In this document: one piece after another, positions 35,801-45,683 of the stretch
How positions within the stretch are numbered: position 1 is the stretch's first letter
Layout of the letters: the number at the start of each line of letters is the position of its first letter
NCBI GenBank assembly: GCA_013399305.1
Contig: VXAI01000194.1
Span: 1,237,454-1,301,453, forward strand
DNA from: Rostratula benghalensis
Taxonomy: Eukaryota; Chordata; Aves; Charadriiformes; Rostratulidae
Direction of reading: 5' to 3'
DNA length: 64,000 bases
Translations under genes and position numbers: made by a program
The notes under the pieces: generated by a model
What the model saw: only the letters and a program-made list of their open reading frames with translations
Told to the model about the DNA's origin: nothing
The model's database searches: none

Positions 35801-38800
35801 GGATAGTCCTTGTATGTTTTATATCAGCATGGGGATCAATATTGGTTTTTTAGTGTAATTAATGTTAACTATCTAGTCTTGTTCTATTAAACCTGTTTAT
35901 ATTTCAACCTTCAGATTTCCTTGTTTATTCCCAAATCCCCTTCCAGGGTGGGGAAGGGCCATCAGGTGAGAGAATAAGTGTCTAAACAACAATAAATTGC
36001 TGCGGGTTCTTCAGACCATAACAGTGACACACAGGGGGCCCAAGGGGGCTTGCAGAGCAGGGCAGGACAATCAGCAGGGGCATCTGCTGGCTGGGGTTCG
36101 CGTGGGATTTGTAGGCATGAGGTGAGGTTGTGCCTGGCACTGCTCACTCTGCCGGGTGGGACTTACGAGGGAAGCCCGTCGGGACATCCTGCTGAGGTGC
36201 TTGGGGAACTCCGGGCTCTCCATCTGCAGCTTCTGCAGGAACTCGGGGGGCAGGCGGATGTCCATGGGCAGGGAGAGACGCTTGCTGACATCCTGCGGAG
36301 AGGGCCAGAGGAGCGGGCGATGATGCAGCTGATGAAGAGAGGACGGTACAGCCACATCCAAGGGGAAGTGCTCTCTAACCAGAGCTGATATTAATGCTGA
36401 AGGAACGGGTGCAGCATCTGTGGGACACTCACTCAGAGGAAAAGGGAAGCGGTGCGTACACGGAGCTGTGTCAGATACTATGGGAGTTGTGTTGAGTGCT
36501 CCCAGGAGGATACCAAGGGCTCGTGTCTGAGCTTGCCAGGTCCCCACGAATCAAACCCCAGCCCTTCCAGCCAGCAGGTGGGTGACACCCAGAATGTGCC
36601 ACGGTCCCTCCTGCCTGCCCCAGCCCGCAGCAGTACTTGCCTCCATGGAGAAGCGGCGCTGGTTGTTGTTGCGGTAGCGCACGGCCACGGGGGACTGGCC
36701 TTCCACCTCCGAGGGGGAGATGGGGCTGGTGTCTGCTCGGAAGTCCCTGGCAAGGTGTCCCAGCTGCAGGTGCCCTTGAGCCAGGTCTGAGGACAAAGAG
36801 ACAGGAGAGGGAGCTGCTGGAGTGGCAGCAGAAGTGCCAAGATCCAAGGCGCTTGCTTCAGAGAAAAGAGAGTGAGAGAAGTGCAGGGAGGTCCAGGGAT
36901 GCTCTGGGACCATAGGAAAGTCCTTTTCCACCTCTGCATTCCGGAGGCAGAAGGAATACCTGCTTTCTGCTCCAGGATCCTGGTACATCACCACCCACAC
37001 AGCTCAGCAGCACCCTCAAAGCCCCCTAATACAGTCCCCTGCAATGAAGGTCTCTTTTGAATGATGGGCAGGGGGATGCAGAGAGGGGGACTCCTTCACA
37101 CCCAAGGCCACCCAGATGTCCCACAGCCCAGTCCAGCACTGCCCAGCAGCTCACTCACCCCTCTGCACCAGCACCATGGGGCTTTACAGGGGTGAGTAGT
37201 CACTTTAATTTCCCAGCCTTATCCTCACTAACGTCACACAAGACAAAACATGGTTTGTACTTCAGGAACACCCTGGTGTCTGACTATGGCTCTGGAACCT
37301 TCTGTGCTAGGTCTGTCCAAAAGCAAACCAGAAGGATGACCCTGCTCCTGAGGAGCTTATGAGCACATGTAGCTAATCTGCCCCAAGAACCACCAAAACT
37401 AACAGCCAGCAGGGCATTTTCCTCCAAGGAAGTGACCATTTCTCAGAAGATGCTTGGGATTAATGGCTGTAGTCACTTACAGCAAAACAAAACACTCCAG
37501 GCTGTCCTGTCCTGCTGCACTTAAGCCAGACACACAGTCCTGAGAAGCACAAAAGCTCCCTTGAAAACCCAAGCAGCTCAGAAAACCCAAAGCAGTTCAG
37601 AAAAAGAACTCTTCTCTTGGGACTCCAGGTGTGAAGCCTCACTGAGCCCAAAAAAACCTGAAAGGCACAAGAAATGAGAACAAAATACACCATTGAGCTC
37701 CCTCTGGTCTCCAGTTTGAGAGAGACCACACTTAAACCTCCTCACTCTGTAATTAACACCTGGTTGGTAGGAATACCAGACAGCAGCACAGCAAAATACT
37801 GACGAGTTCAACGCAGGTCACCTGGACCTCAGTGAGGTGGATTCCCCTGAGTCACACGATGCTGTCTCCAAGGGGTTGTTCACAGAATCACAGAATGGTG
37901 TGGGTTGGAAGGGACCTTAAAGCCCCCCCCAGTGCCACCCCCTGCCCTGGGCAGGGACACCTCCCACCACACCAGGTTGCTCCAAGCCTCCTCCAACCTG
38001 GCCTTGAACCCCTCCAGGGATGGGGCAGCCACAGCTTCTCTGGGCAACCTGGGCCAGGCTCTCACCACCCTCACCCCAAAGAACTTCTTCCTGAGATCTC
38101 ATCTAATTTTCTCCTCTTTCAGTTTAAAACTGTTACCCCTCATCCTATTGCTCCACTCCCTGCTAACTGGGTGTGCTGGGATGGAGGAGCACCACATCCC
38201 TAAGGGAGGGATGCATCTCCCTCTGAAAAATGTGGAGCCAAGCAGGGAAGACCATTTTGTCCCTTCCTGGTGGCCACACAGCTCTCCCCCATCTCATCTA
38301 AACTTCACAGCTCAGCAAGGCCTCCAGGGTCCAAGGAACCTGCCATAAAGCACCAGTGTCCTCCACGCATCCAGGCACCCTGCAGTTGTTTCCTCAGAGC
38401 AAGGAGGAACTTGGCAGGGGGAAAACTCCCCAGGGAGGACCCATGATGCCCCAAACTGAGCCTGCCCCTTGCCAAGCCCCATCCCTGAGCTGCACAGAGA
38501 CAATCCCTGGCTATGCCCAACGCAGATATCAGCACTCTCATCCCAACGTGCTGAGGCAGCCAGCGATGATCTCATTGCTGAAGACTGGAGAGGGAGGGCA
38601 TGGCTTTCACGGGGTGCTGAGCAGGGCTGGGACCTGGCTGCGGTTTGCTCATCTGACGGATGAGAGGTGGCAGGCAAGTGACCTGGGAAAGGATGTGCTC
38701 ATGTGCCATGGTCACTGGGGAGCCAGGGGAATGGGAGCTAAGGGATGCAGGGCATCCTCCATAGACAGCCCGTGCCTAAGGGATGGGCTCTGCCCAAGCC

Positions 38801-41800
38801 ACTGGGCTCGGGAGCATCTGAAATGGTGCCAGGAGCTCTCGGCCAGGCAGGCAAGAACAAGGCACAGAAGTCACCCCTTTTCCCAGGATCACTGTGGGAC
38901 TCTGGTCCCTGTCCCTTTCTGGCCATCTGTCTGTGCAGGAACGGTCAGGAAAACTTACGCTGAATTAACCAGAGGTATAAAATTAACATGGGTCAATTAA
39001 ACTGAATCAAATCCTTTTTAACTTGCTCCCTTCCTAAGCAACTTATCTGGGGAAGGGGGAAAAAAAAAAAAGCCAAAAAACCAAAGGCCGTTTAAAACCT
39101 GACTGAGCCGAATTTGATTAATCCACTGTAAATGATAGTTGGGGTGAATTTGTGCTGGTTCCCATAGGTAAACAAGCCCAAAATCTTGGTAAAAGATGCA
39201 GCCTGTCCCCAAAAGCTGTGAACCACCAGCCCACCAGGTAGGTTAGAATTAGGGTCAGTCTCTCCTCATCTACAAGAGCAACAGATGTAAAACCTGGAGC
39301 ATTTCAGTGCAAAGGGGAATAGGATACCTAAGAGATGTGATCTTCCACAGGATGGAAAAAACAAAAAAGACTTGCAGAGATAAGGGGAAAGGTGTTTTGG
39401 TTGCCCTGGGGCCAGTGAGGAGATGCTCTCCCAGGGCTGGGGTTGCCCCTGGGCTTGCAGGACCTCACTGGGAGGAGATGTGAAGCTGTGGGTGTGCAAA
39501 TGTGAGGGCCTGTTTGATTCTGCTCAGCATTTCATGTGGATTACGGTGAGCCCTGACACTGCAAGTAATGAGGCTGCATGGGATATCAAAGCAAATTAAA
39601 GCGAGACCGCAGACACGGCAGCTGCCTTTGACGAGCCTCCCGCCTTTTTTTATAAATATATTTAAACACTGTCTCTGCCAAAACAAGCTTTGATCTCCCA
39701 AGGAAAGGGGCCAGAAACCTTCACTGCTTGCCTGACTTAGAACTTTTAATTACTTTGCTAAGTGTGAACTCTCCTCTCAAAGTTCTGTTACACTCAGGAG
39801 GCAGGGCTGCACTCAGATCTTGGATTATTCATCCTCTTTCCTCCTCCTCAGCATCCCTTCTTTTGTGGCCTTGCACTCCGAAGGCCAGATCTAGCTCTGA
39901 TTTATGCCATTGCAAACCAGGAATTATGCAGCATTATGGAAAGAGACCTTTAATGTGAGGCTGGAGCAGCCACGGAGAAGCTTCTCCATCCTCGAGGACG
40001 TGGAGATGGAGCTGGCTGTGGTCACAGGGATCAGATGTGGCATAGAGCCCAGCCTGGGCTCTCCTTAACCCAGGGGCTTTCCTCCACCTCTGCCTCTGGA
40101 GCTGAGCAGTCCCTGAGGCTGAGGAAGGGATGTACAGTGTCGGGGAGGGATGCAGGGCAGGGTGCAGGGACATCAGACCTCCCAAAGTAGGCTGTGAGCA
40201 AGTTAGGCTCCAACCTCAGCTCCCTTTGCCTCTCTGCATCGTCAGACTCCATCAAGGTGACACTGCCCAGGATGGGATGTGTCCTGGCTGGAAAGCTGTC
40301 TGCTTTTCCATTTTCCAGCTCAGTTTCTCTCAGGACTTGTTTTATATCAGCCTCTGTGGGCAAGGTCATGAGAATTACAGAACAGAGAGGGCAGAGCTGG
40401 GCATCTCCCACCACACTGGGCAGGTTACTACCTATTCTACCTATTCTGTCCCACTGCCAGGGTCAAAGCAGCTCTGCACATGCTTTTGGAACACCTCATG
40501 AGCAGATTTTCTGGCCAGGTGGAGGCACTCACAGCCCCCCAAGTCTAGGATTTGCAGATGCTGTGACCTGTGAATGCTGACAACCTGTGATTCCTGATGC
40601 TGGAGGGAAAACAAAAACTGCCAGTAATTCCCTGAGGAGCTGCATGAGGTGATGAAAGACAAAATGATGTGCTGATCCCTGCTGTGATTAGCAGTCTTCT
40701 CTGGAGTGAGTGCCTGAACTGTCGTGGGTCACCCACTCACCAGGAGAGGTCTTGATGCCCCACTGAGGACAGAGAGAGCCCCAGAGGCAGGTTCAGAGAT
40801 CCTGAGCGAGGAAGGTGAAACCTAAAGCAAAGTCCTTCCCTGTTTCACGGGAAAGGGAAGAAGCAGCACAGGAGTGACTGCCACAGCTCCAGTCTCAGCT
40901 CTGCCAACAGCTTTCTGCACAGTGGTAGTAAAGTCATTTTGCACCCCGATTCCTCCATCTCTAAAATGGAGACCAATACCACCACGTCTGAAGCATCATT
41001 CCCACACCATCCCCAAATGCTTCCTCACTCCGGGGTGCTGGGACTCATTTTCCCCTCCACCCCAGCACCAGTGTCTCCAGTTTCCCCCTGCTGAGCCCCT
41101 GCCAAGTCCTCCTGGCACAGGGATGTGGCTGAAGAGCTCCTGGCCAGGAGAGGTTTATTAAAACAGCTGGAAGAGATGCCTCAGACAAATGTGGCTGTCA
41201 GGGCTCTTCATAAACAACAGCCACAGCCTGCAGGAGATGGAAATTAAGGGCACGGTGGAGGTGAGTTCTCGGGGCTGTTTACAACCCCCACGGGAAACTT
41301 AATCAGGAGATCTCAGGCAGGAGGGAGAGGGCTCGGGGCGGTGGGGATGGCACATTTTGCCTGTCCTGCATGGGAGAGGGCTTGGGTGCAAACTGGGAAC
41401 CCTGCATGGGGGAGCAGGGGGGCATTGGGAGGGGGAGCTGGAGCCAGGACGTGCTGCATCCAGCCAGGAAGGGAGGTACTGAACGGTGGGGGCTGGCATG
41501 GGGGCACCCCAGGGGGTGATGCTGGCAGATCCTGAGACCATGATGCACTCCCAGGTCCAGGCAGGAGGACTTCCCATCATAGCATGTCATGGTCTAGTAC
41601 TGGTCCAGCCTCTGCCCACAGGGCTGGCAAAACCCCTTGGTCCTGGCCCCAGGACTGCTCTGACTTTGCTCTTGTTCTTAACTACCTCCAGAGCGAGTCC
41701 AAAAGCTGGGGGAGGGATAGAGAGATGCTGCTTGCACTGGTTTGCCGTTCAAGGGCAAAGGAAGAACCGTGACCGAAGCTTCATTAAAGCAGAAGAACGG

Positions 41801-43248
41801 GGAAATCACCTTCCCCTCAAAGCCCTGGTTTGCACAGCGGAGATAACGAGCCCCAGCTCAGCCACCCCAGAGCAGAGGTCCCCCAAGGAAGGCAAGAGCA
41901 GCAGCCCAGGACTTTCCTGGCCTCGCACCATTTTATCCCCACAGCTTCTACACATCTAATTAAGGGCTCAAGGCTAATTATAGTCCTGGCTGCTTGGCTA
42001 GGGTGTGAGGGGAGGTGTGTGTGGGGGGAGAGGCAAGGAAGGAGGCCGCGAAGGGATGCTCTTCAGGGCAGCCTGGGTATCTGGAGGAATAACAAAGAGA
42101 GTCAGGAGCTGCAGGAGTGAGGAAATCCAGCTCAAAATTAGGTTATTGCATCTCTCCTTTCGAGCAGGTTCGCTGGCAGAGAGATGATCCCTCCCTGCTG
42201 GGGCAGATGCGAGTGCCAGGCCATTGCATCACTGCCTCAGCCCCTGCTTCCAGCAAAAGTTTCTAGCAATTGTGGCTGCAGGGTGAGGGGAAAAAATAGA
42301 GCTCAAACGTGACCTGAGTGGAGCTGAGGGCACCAACACCTACCAAAACGAGCTGTTTTGGTAAGAAGCAGCAGCAAAGGCATGATGTGATTGCTGGGAG
42401 CAGTTCAGCCTGGCACCCGCAGCAGCGAATTTACCCCTGGATGAATGAAGTCTGACTTTCTCTGGTTCCCAAAGGCCTGCCTGTCAGTGGCTCTGCCTGG
42501 CTTGCCCGTGCAGGGCCACCTTGGCACGATCTGCTGCAGGTTTGTGCCTCCAGCATCGCCGTGCCCACAGCCGGAGACAGGAGCCTGCCCCAGCCTGCAG
42601 CCGGGCGGCTGCTCTCTTGGCAGAAGGGATGCACCCCATTCAGCTCACCTGGGTGTTAACCCCAAACCTCCTTGGGACCAGGAAATCTGCACCCCGAGAA
42701 AAGGCTGTGGGTCCAGGAGCTAAGAATAGTTCAGGGAACCCCTGAACGGAGACAGCAGCCCCTTTGGCTCGGTGGAAGGGCCAGCTGGTAGCCTTGGGGA
42801 GGGCTCAAACACCACCGTCCCTTTTGGGGAGGAGATCCCACATTTCTCCCCTTAACCACAGGTTTGTCATTCCTCTCCATTTGCTGCAAATACCTTTCCC
42901 TCCTATAAGGCTTTCCTTATGCAAGGATTAAATCTCTCCCCAGATCAGGTTTAATGACAAGGTGGTATTAATCCTGCTGGATTGATGGGGGAAGCAACAC
43001 AGGCAAAAGGGGCAGTAACTTTCCACTTTCCACATGTCAACACACCCCAAGAAAGGCTGGGGGGGCTGGGGAGGGGGTATTTGCTGGCAGTGCTGTCCCC
43101 AGCTGGGGCCTGGGGGCTCCCTACCTTCATTCCTCCGGTTGTTGAGCTGGTTGAACTGCTCCGTGAACTCCGTCAGGGACTCCTCGATGGTCTCCGTCCG
43201 CGGAACCGAGAGGGAAAACCTCCGCTTGAAGTTTTTCATCTTGTTCAT
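29837..43248 (-). CDS. CDK18: CDK18 gene, whole coding span (15 coding exons, 473 aa)
   Basis: Cyclin-dependent kinase 18 (PCTAIRE-3, PCTK3), a serine/threonine kinase of the PCTAIRE group. Fifteen coding exons join in phase to 1422 bases; the human protein is about 472 aa. The N-terminal extension (1-142) begins [20 protein letters not shown]. The kinase domain runs from about 143 to 427: glycine loop GEGTYATV (150-157), catalytic lysine K172, helix motif PCTAIRE (183-189) which names the family, catalytic loop HRDLKPQN (262-269), DFG (282-284), an activation loop with S297 at the CDK2 T160 position, then [10 protein letters not shown], where most CDKs have APE. The C-terminus ends RRQSIF. 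RRxS sites at S12, S88, S131 and S471 fit PKA-type phosphorylation, which is known for the family. CDK16 and CDK17 are the near paralogues, but the N- and C-termini match CDK18. A non-coding first exon lies near 61403. Confidence 0.98.
30198..30275 (-). CDS. CDK18: CDK18 exon 15 (residues 437-463)
   Basis: It has a GCCTAG acceptor and donor GTAGGA (30197-30192). It reads [18 protein letters not shown] and then ASAFQQS, matching the CDK18 C-terminal tail. Confidence 0.95.
30606..30696 (-). CDS. CDK18: CDK18 exon 14 (residues 407-437)
   Basis: It has a GTGCAG acceptor and donor GTAAGT (30605-30600), phase 1. It reads [18 protein letters not shown] and then [12 protein letters not shown], the end of the kinase C-lobe. 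Confidence 0.96.
31139..31181 (-). CDS. CDK18: CDK18 exon 13 (residues 392-406)
   Basis: A 43-base exon with a TCTCAG acceptor and donor GTGAGT (31138-31133). It reads [14 protein letters not shown]. Confidence 0.94.
31399..31504 (-). CDS. CDK18: CDK18 exon 12 (residues 357-392)
   Basis: It has a TCCCAG acceptor. It reads [20 protein letters not shown] and then [14 protein letters not shown]. The donor GTACCT (31398-31393) is weak after +3, but the phase 2 join to exon 13 is exact. Confidence 0.95.
31748..31845 (-). CDS. CDK18: CDK18 exon 11 (residues 324-357)
   Basis: It has a CTCTAG acceptor and donor GTGAGT (31747-31742). It reads [19 protein letters not shown] and then [13 protein letters not shown]. 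Confidence 0.96.
32121..32241 (-). CDS. CDK18: CDK18 exon 10, activation loop (residues 284-324)
   Basis: It has a CCGCAG acceptor and donor GTGAGT (32120-32115), phase 2. It reads [20 protein letters not shown] and then [19 protein letters not shown]. Confidence 0.97.
32319..32442 (-). CDS. CDK18: CDK18 exon 9 (residues 243-284)
   Basis: It has a CCACAG acceptor and donor GTAGGT (32318-32313), phase 1. It encodes the catalytic loop ([18 protein letters not shown]) and the start of DFG. Confidence 0.97.
32830..32892 (-). CDS. CDK18: CDK18 exon 8 (residues 222-242)
   Basis: It has a CTGCAG acceptor and donor GTAAGG (32829-32824), 21 codons from [13 protein letters not shown] to HNVK, just after the hinge. 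Confidence 0.96.
33014..33108 (-). CDS. CDK18: CDK18 exon 7 (residues 190-221)
   Basis: It has a TTTGCAG acceptor and donor GTGGGT (33013-33008). It reads [20 protein letters not shown] and then [11 protein letters not shown], the N-lobe and hinge. Confidence 0.97.
33269..33383 (-). CDS. CDK18: CDK18 exon 6 (residues 152-190)
   Basis: It has a CACCCAG acceptor and donor GTGAGG (33268-33263), phase 1. It carries the end of the glycine loop (GTYATVFKG), catalytic lysine in [13 protein letters not shown] and the PCTAIRE helix. Confidence 0.97.
33610..33627. repeat. G18 homopolymer
   Basis: An uninterrupted run of 18 G on the plus strand, C18 followed by AGG on the CDK18 sense strand, just inside intron 5. 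Confidence 0.95.
33644..33700 (-). CDS. CDK18: CDK18 exon 5 (residues 133-151)
   Basis: It has a CTTACAG acceptor and donor GTGAGT (33643-33638), 19 codons: [19 protein letters not shown], the start of the kinase domain. Confidence 0.96.
33701..36166. other. CDK18 intron 4
   Basis: About 2.5 kb of unique sequence. No exon or known repeat is recognised. A short AT-rich patch lies at 35590-35640 and 35810-35910. Confidence 0.6.
36167..36292 (-). CDS. CDK18: CDK18 exon 4 (residues 91-132)
   Basis: It has a CCGCAG acceptor and donor GTAAGT (36166-36161), 42 codons in phase 0. It reads [20 protein letters not shown] and ends RMSRRASL with the RRAS phospho-site. Confidence 0.96.
36641..36786 (-). 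CDS. CDK18: CDK18 exon 3 (residues 42-90)
   Basis: The acceptor CCTCAG precedes 36786. It reads [16 protein letters not shown] and ends [10 protein letters not shown]. The variable N-terminal linker is less conserved with human. The donor is GCAAGT (36640-36635), a GC-type donor with otherwise full consensus (AG|GCAAGT); frame into exon 4 is kept only by this join. Confidence 0.93.
36787..43124. other. CDK18 intron 2
   Basis: A 6.3-kb intron holding one CR1 fragment (37881-38165) and an A-run (39059-39071). Otherwise unique sequence with no recognised gene. Confidence 0.6.
37881..38165 (-). repeat. CR1 LINE fragment, minus orientation
   Basis: It begins CACAGAATCACAGAATGG, then GTTGGAAGGGACCTTAAAG, and runs to CATCCTATTGCTCCACTCCC. 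It is near-identical in layout to the copy at 2778-3213 but shorter at its 5' end. Confidence 0.95.
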
Positions 43249-43280
43249 TTTAACTTAGTGCTGTGAGGGATGGCAGAGCC
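43125..43280 (-). CDS. CDK18: CDK18 exon 2 (32 bases 5' UTR, residues 1-42)
   Basis: The acceptor CCCGCAG precedes 43280 and the ATG is at 43248-43246. The exon reads [20 protein letters not shown] then [20 protein letters not shown], closely matching the family N-terminus. The context AAAATGA has A at -3. The donor is GTAGGG (43124-43119), phase 1. Confidence 0.96.
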
Positions 43281-45429
43281 CTGCGGGGAAAGGGAGAGAG
43301 GAGGCTGAGGGGGCTGGATAATGCACGAGATGCCCCCCTGCCCCCAGCCCCACAGCTCCTCTTCTTTGGGGCTGGCAGCACCCCAAGCCGAATGTCCCCT
43401 GCTGGGGGTCTGCAGGGGTCCCCAGGGACATCCTCTGCTCCGAGGCACTGCTACTGGGTCAGAGCAAGAGAGGAGCCACAGGGTCAACAGGTTCCTCATG
43501 AATTTAAGAGCTGACTTAAAAGCAGGGAGCTTTTTCTGAGTTAGTTATCAGAGCTGAGCCCAGGGCAGAGCTGTGGATGCTGAATCACAAGTACCAACAC
43601 AGGCTGCGCCTTACAGCATCCCTGGAAACTCCAGGGGAAAAACAGGATAGAAATAGAAGGAAAGCATGAGAGAGTAGACAGTGATGGAAAAGATTCAGTA
43701 CCATGCTCCTCCCTGTACAAGGAGGCACCTCTCCCCTGGCACTTTGGTCTCCTCTTTGCCCTTGCAAGAGTCTTCCTGAGCCAGCAGCAAAATGCTGAGC
43801 AGAGCCAGTGCTGGGGGGGATCCCCAAGAGCCACAGAAGGGGAGATGCTCTGAGCTCCCAGAGTGCTCACATGCCCATCCCATATGGGTGCTAGAATCAC
43901 CTTAGCCAGGGCTCTGATTAAAGCAATAAAACCCTTAAAAGAAGTAAACCCTCAAGGGGCACATGGCGAAGCGTGCTGAGTCCGAGCAGCCACCGGAGCA
44001 GCTGAAGGAGCTCTCCTCAGGCAACTGGGAGCCACGTGTGGCTTTGCCTTTCCTACTTTGGCTCTTGCCAGGCCTGTCCACGGCTCGGCAGCGCAGACAG
44101 GACTGGGCTGGCCATGCAGGGTTTGGTCTTTAACACCAAACCTGCTGCACTCGAGGGTTATTCCTCTACTGAAGACAAGACGGAGCAAAAGCCAATGGTC
44201 CCGAGACCTGCAGGCATCAGTGTCTCACCCCCAACCAGCCACAGCTCTGCCCTTTCCAGTCCCTGGTCCGAGGGTCTGTCCCTTTCCCCTTCCCAATCCA
44301 TGCTGCTCCTCCACCAGACATTGTCATCTCAACCCTCTAACATCCCTGGTGGGGAATTTTCCATTTAACACCACCGGACTCCTTTAATGCTCCTTTCATC
44401 CACCAGCCCAAGGTGGGATCTTAAGGGGAAAATCCTCCTTTGGAACCAAAGAGGCATCAAAAGCCACACAGAATGGTTCTTCCTTGCACCGCCACACACA
44501 TCCCAGGATTTCTCCCCCACCCCCAGGGCAGGTCGGCCCCCCTGCACTCAGGACTCAGCAGCCCTGTCCCACTCCTCCCAGTCCCCTCTGGGGCTGAGCA
44601 GCACAAACAAACGGTGATCCCATTCCAGGCTGATGCCATCAGCCACAGCATCCATCCGGGAGCTAATGCCTCACGTTGCCAGGGCAACGGGAACACTCGG
44701 GCTGACATGCCTGCATCCGAAAGCTTAAAAGATTATCCCTCATCAATACAAACACCCCTGCTCACCCTGCTGGGGGTGCAATCCCCTGAAAATCCCCGGG
44801 ATTCACCTGAAGCCTTGGGGATTCACACCCCTCAGCCATCTCCACCTTTAATGCTGCCAAAACTGAAAGGCAAAGGCTCGCCAGCAACGCTTGTGGACCT
44901 GGAATCAAGGCTGGGGCATTTGGCCGGGGGTGGGAAGGGGTGAGGGGGCACTGGAGGTGCTTTGAGTTGCAAAGTGAGGCAGGAGGAGGAGGCTAGACAC
45001 ATCCTCTCCAGCCTTCAGACATTTAAATGTTTTCTCTGGTGCTACAGAAACATGCTTTGACAACAAAAGGGCCGCCACTAGCGAATGCTGCATTAGCAAA
45101 GTCTCCGAGCTGGTGCGTTCCCATGGCCAAGAATAAAGTCTCTAAGCAGCATTTGTTCCTTCTGAAGGGCAGGCAGAGCTTGACACTGGCTTTGGAGTCT
45201 GCTTTCCCAGCCCATGGTTTCCTTATAAGCTTAGCAAGTTTTAAGGGAGGCACTGCCAGCGTGTGGAAATGCCACTGGTGCTGCTGGCACCCAAGGAACT
45301 GAACTGACCTGAAGTGTTTTTCTCTGGCTGCAGACCCTGACACAGCTATGGTGGCACTAGGAAAAGTCACAGAGGCTCCTGTGCTGAGCACAGTTTTACT
45401 CCCAAACAGGTAACAGGAGCCAGCAGCCT

Positions 45430-45683
45430 GGAATGCATCAAGAAGAATGTGAGCAGCAGGAGGAGGGAGGTCATCTTCTCCCCCCGCTGCTCTGCCCTGG
45501 GGAGGCCCCATCCAGAGCACTGGAGGGACCAGTTCTGGGCTCCCCAGTTCAAGAAGGACAGGGAACTGCTGCAGAGGGTACAGCAGAGGACAACAAAGAT
45601 GATGAGGGGCCTGGAGCATCTCCCTGGTGAGGGAAGGCTGAGGGACTTTGGTCTGGTTAGTCTGGAGAAGGCTGAGGGGGACA
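45430..45683 (+). repeat. CR1 LINE internal fragment, plus orientation, lacking its 3' end
   Basis: It matches the CR1 body (GCATCAAGAAGAATGTGAGC, then AAGAAGGACAGGGAACTGCT, then AAGATGATGAGGGGCCTGGA) but stops before the usual tail. Confidence 0.88.
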
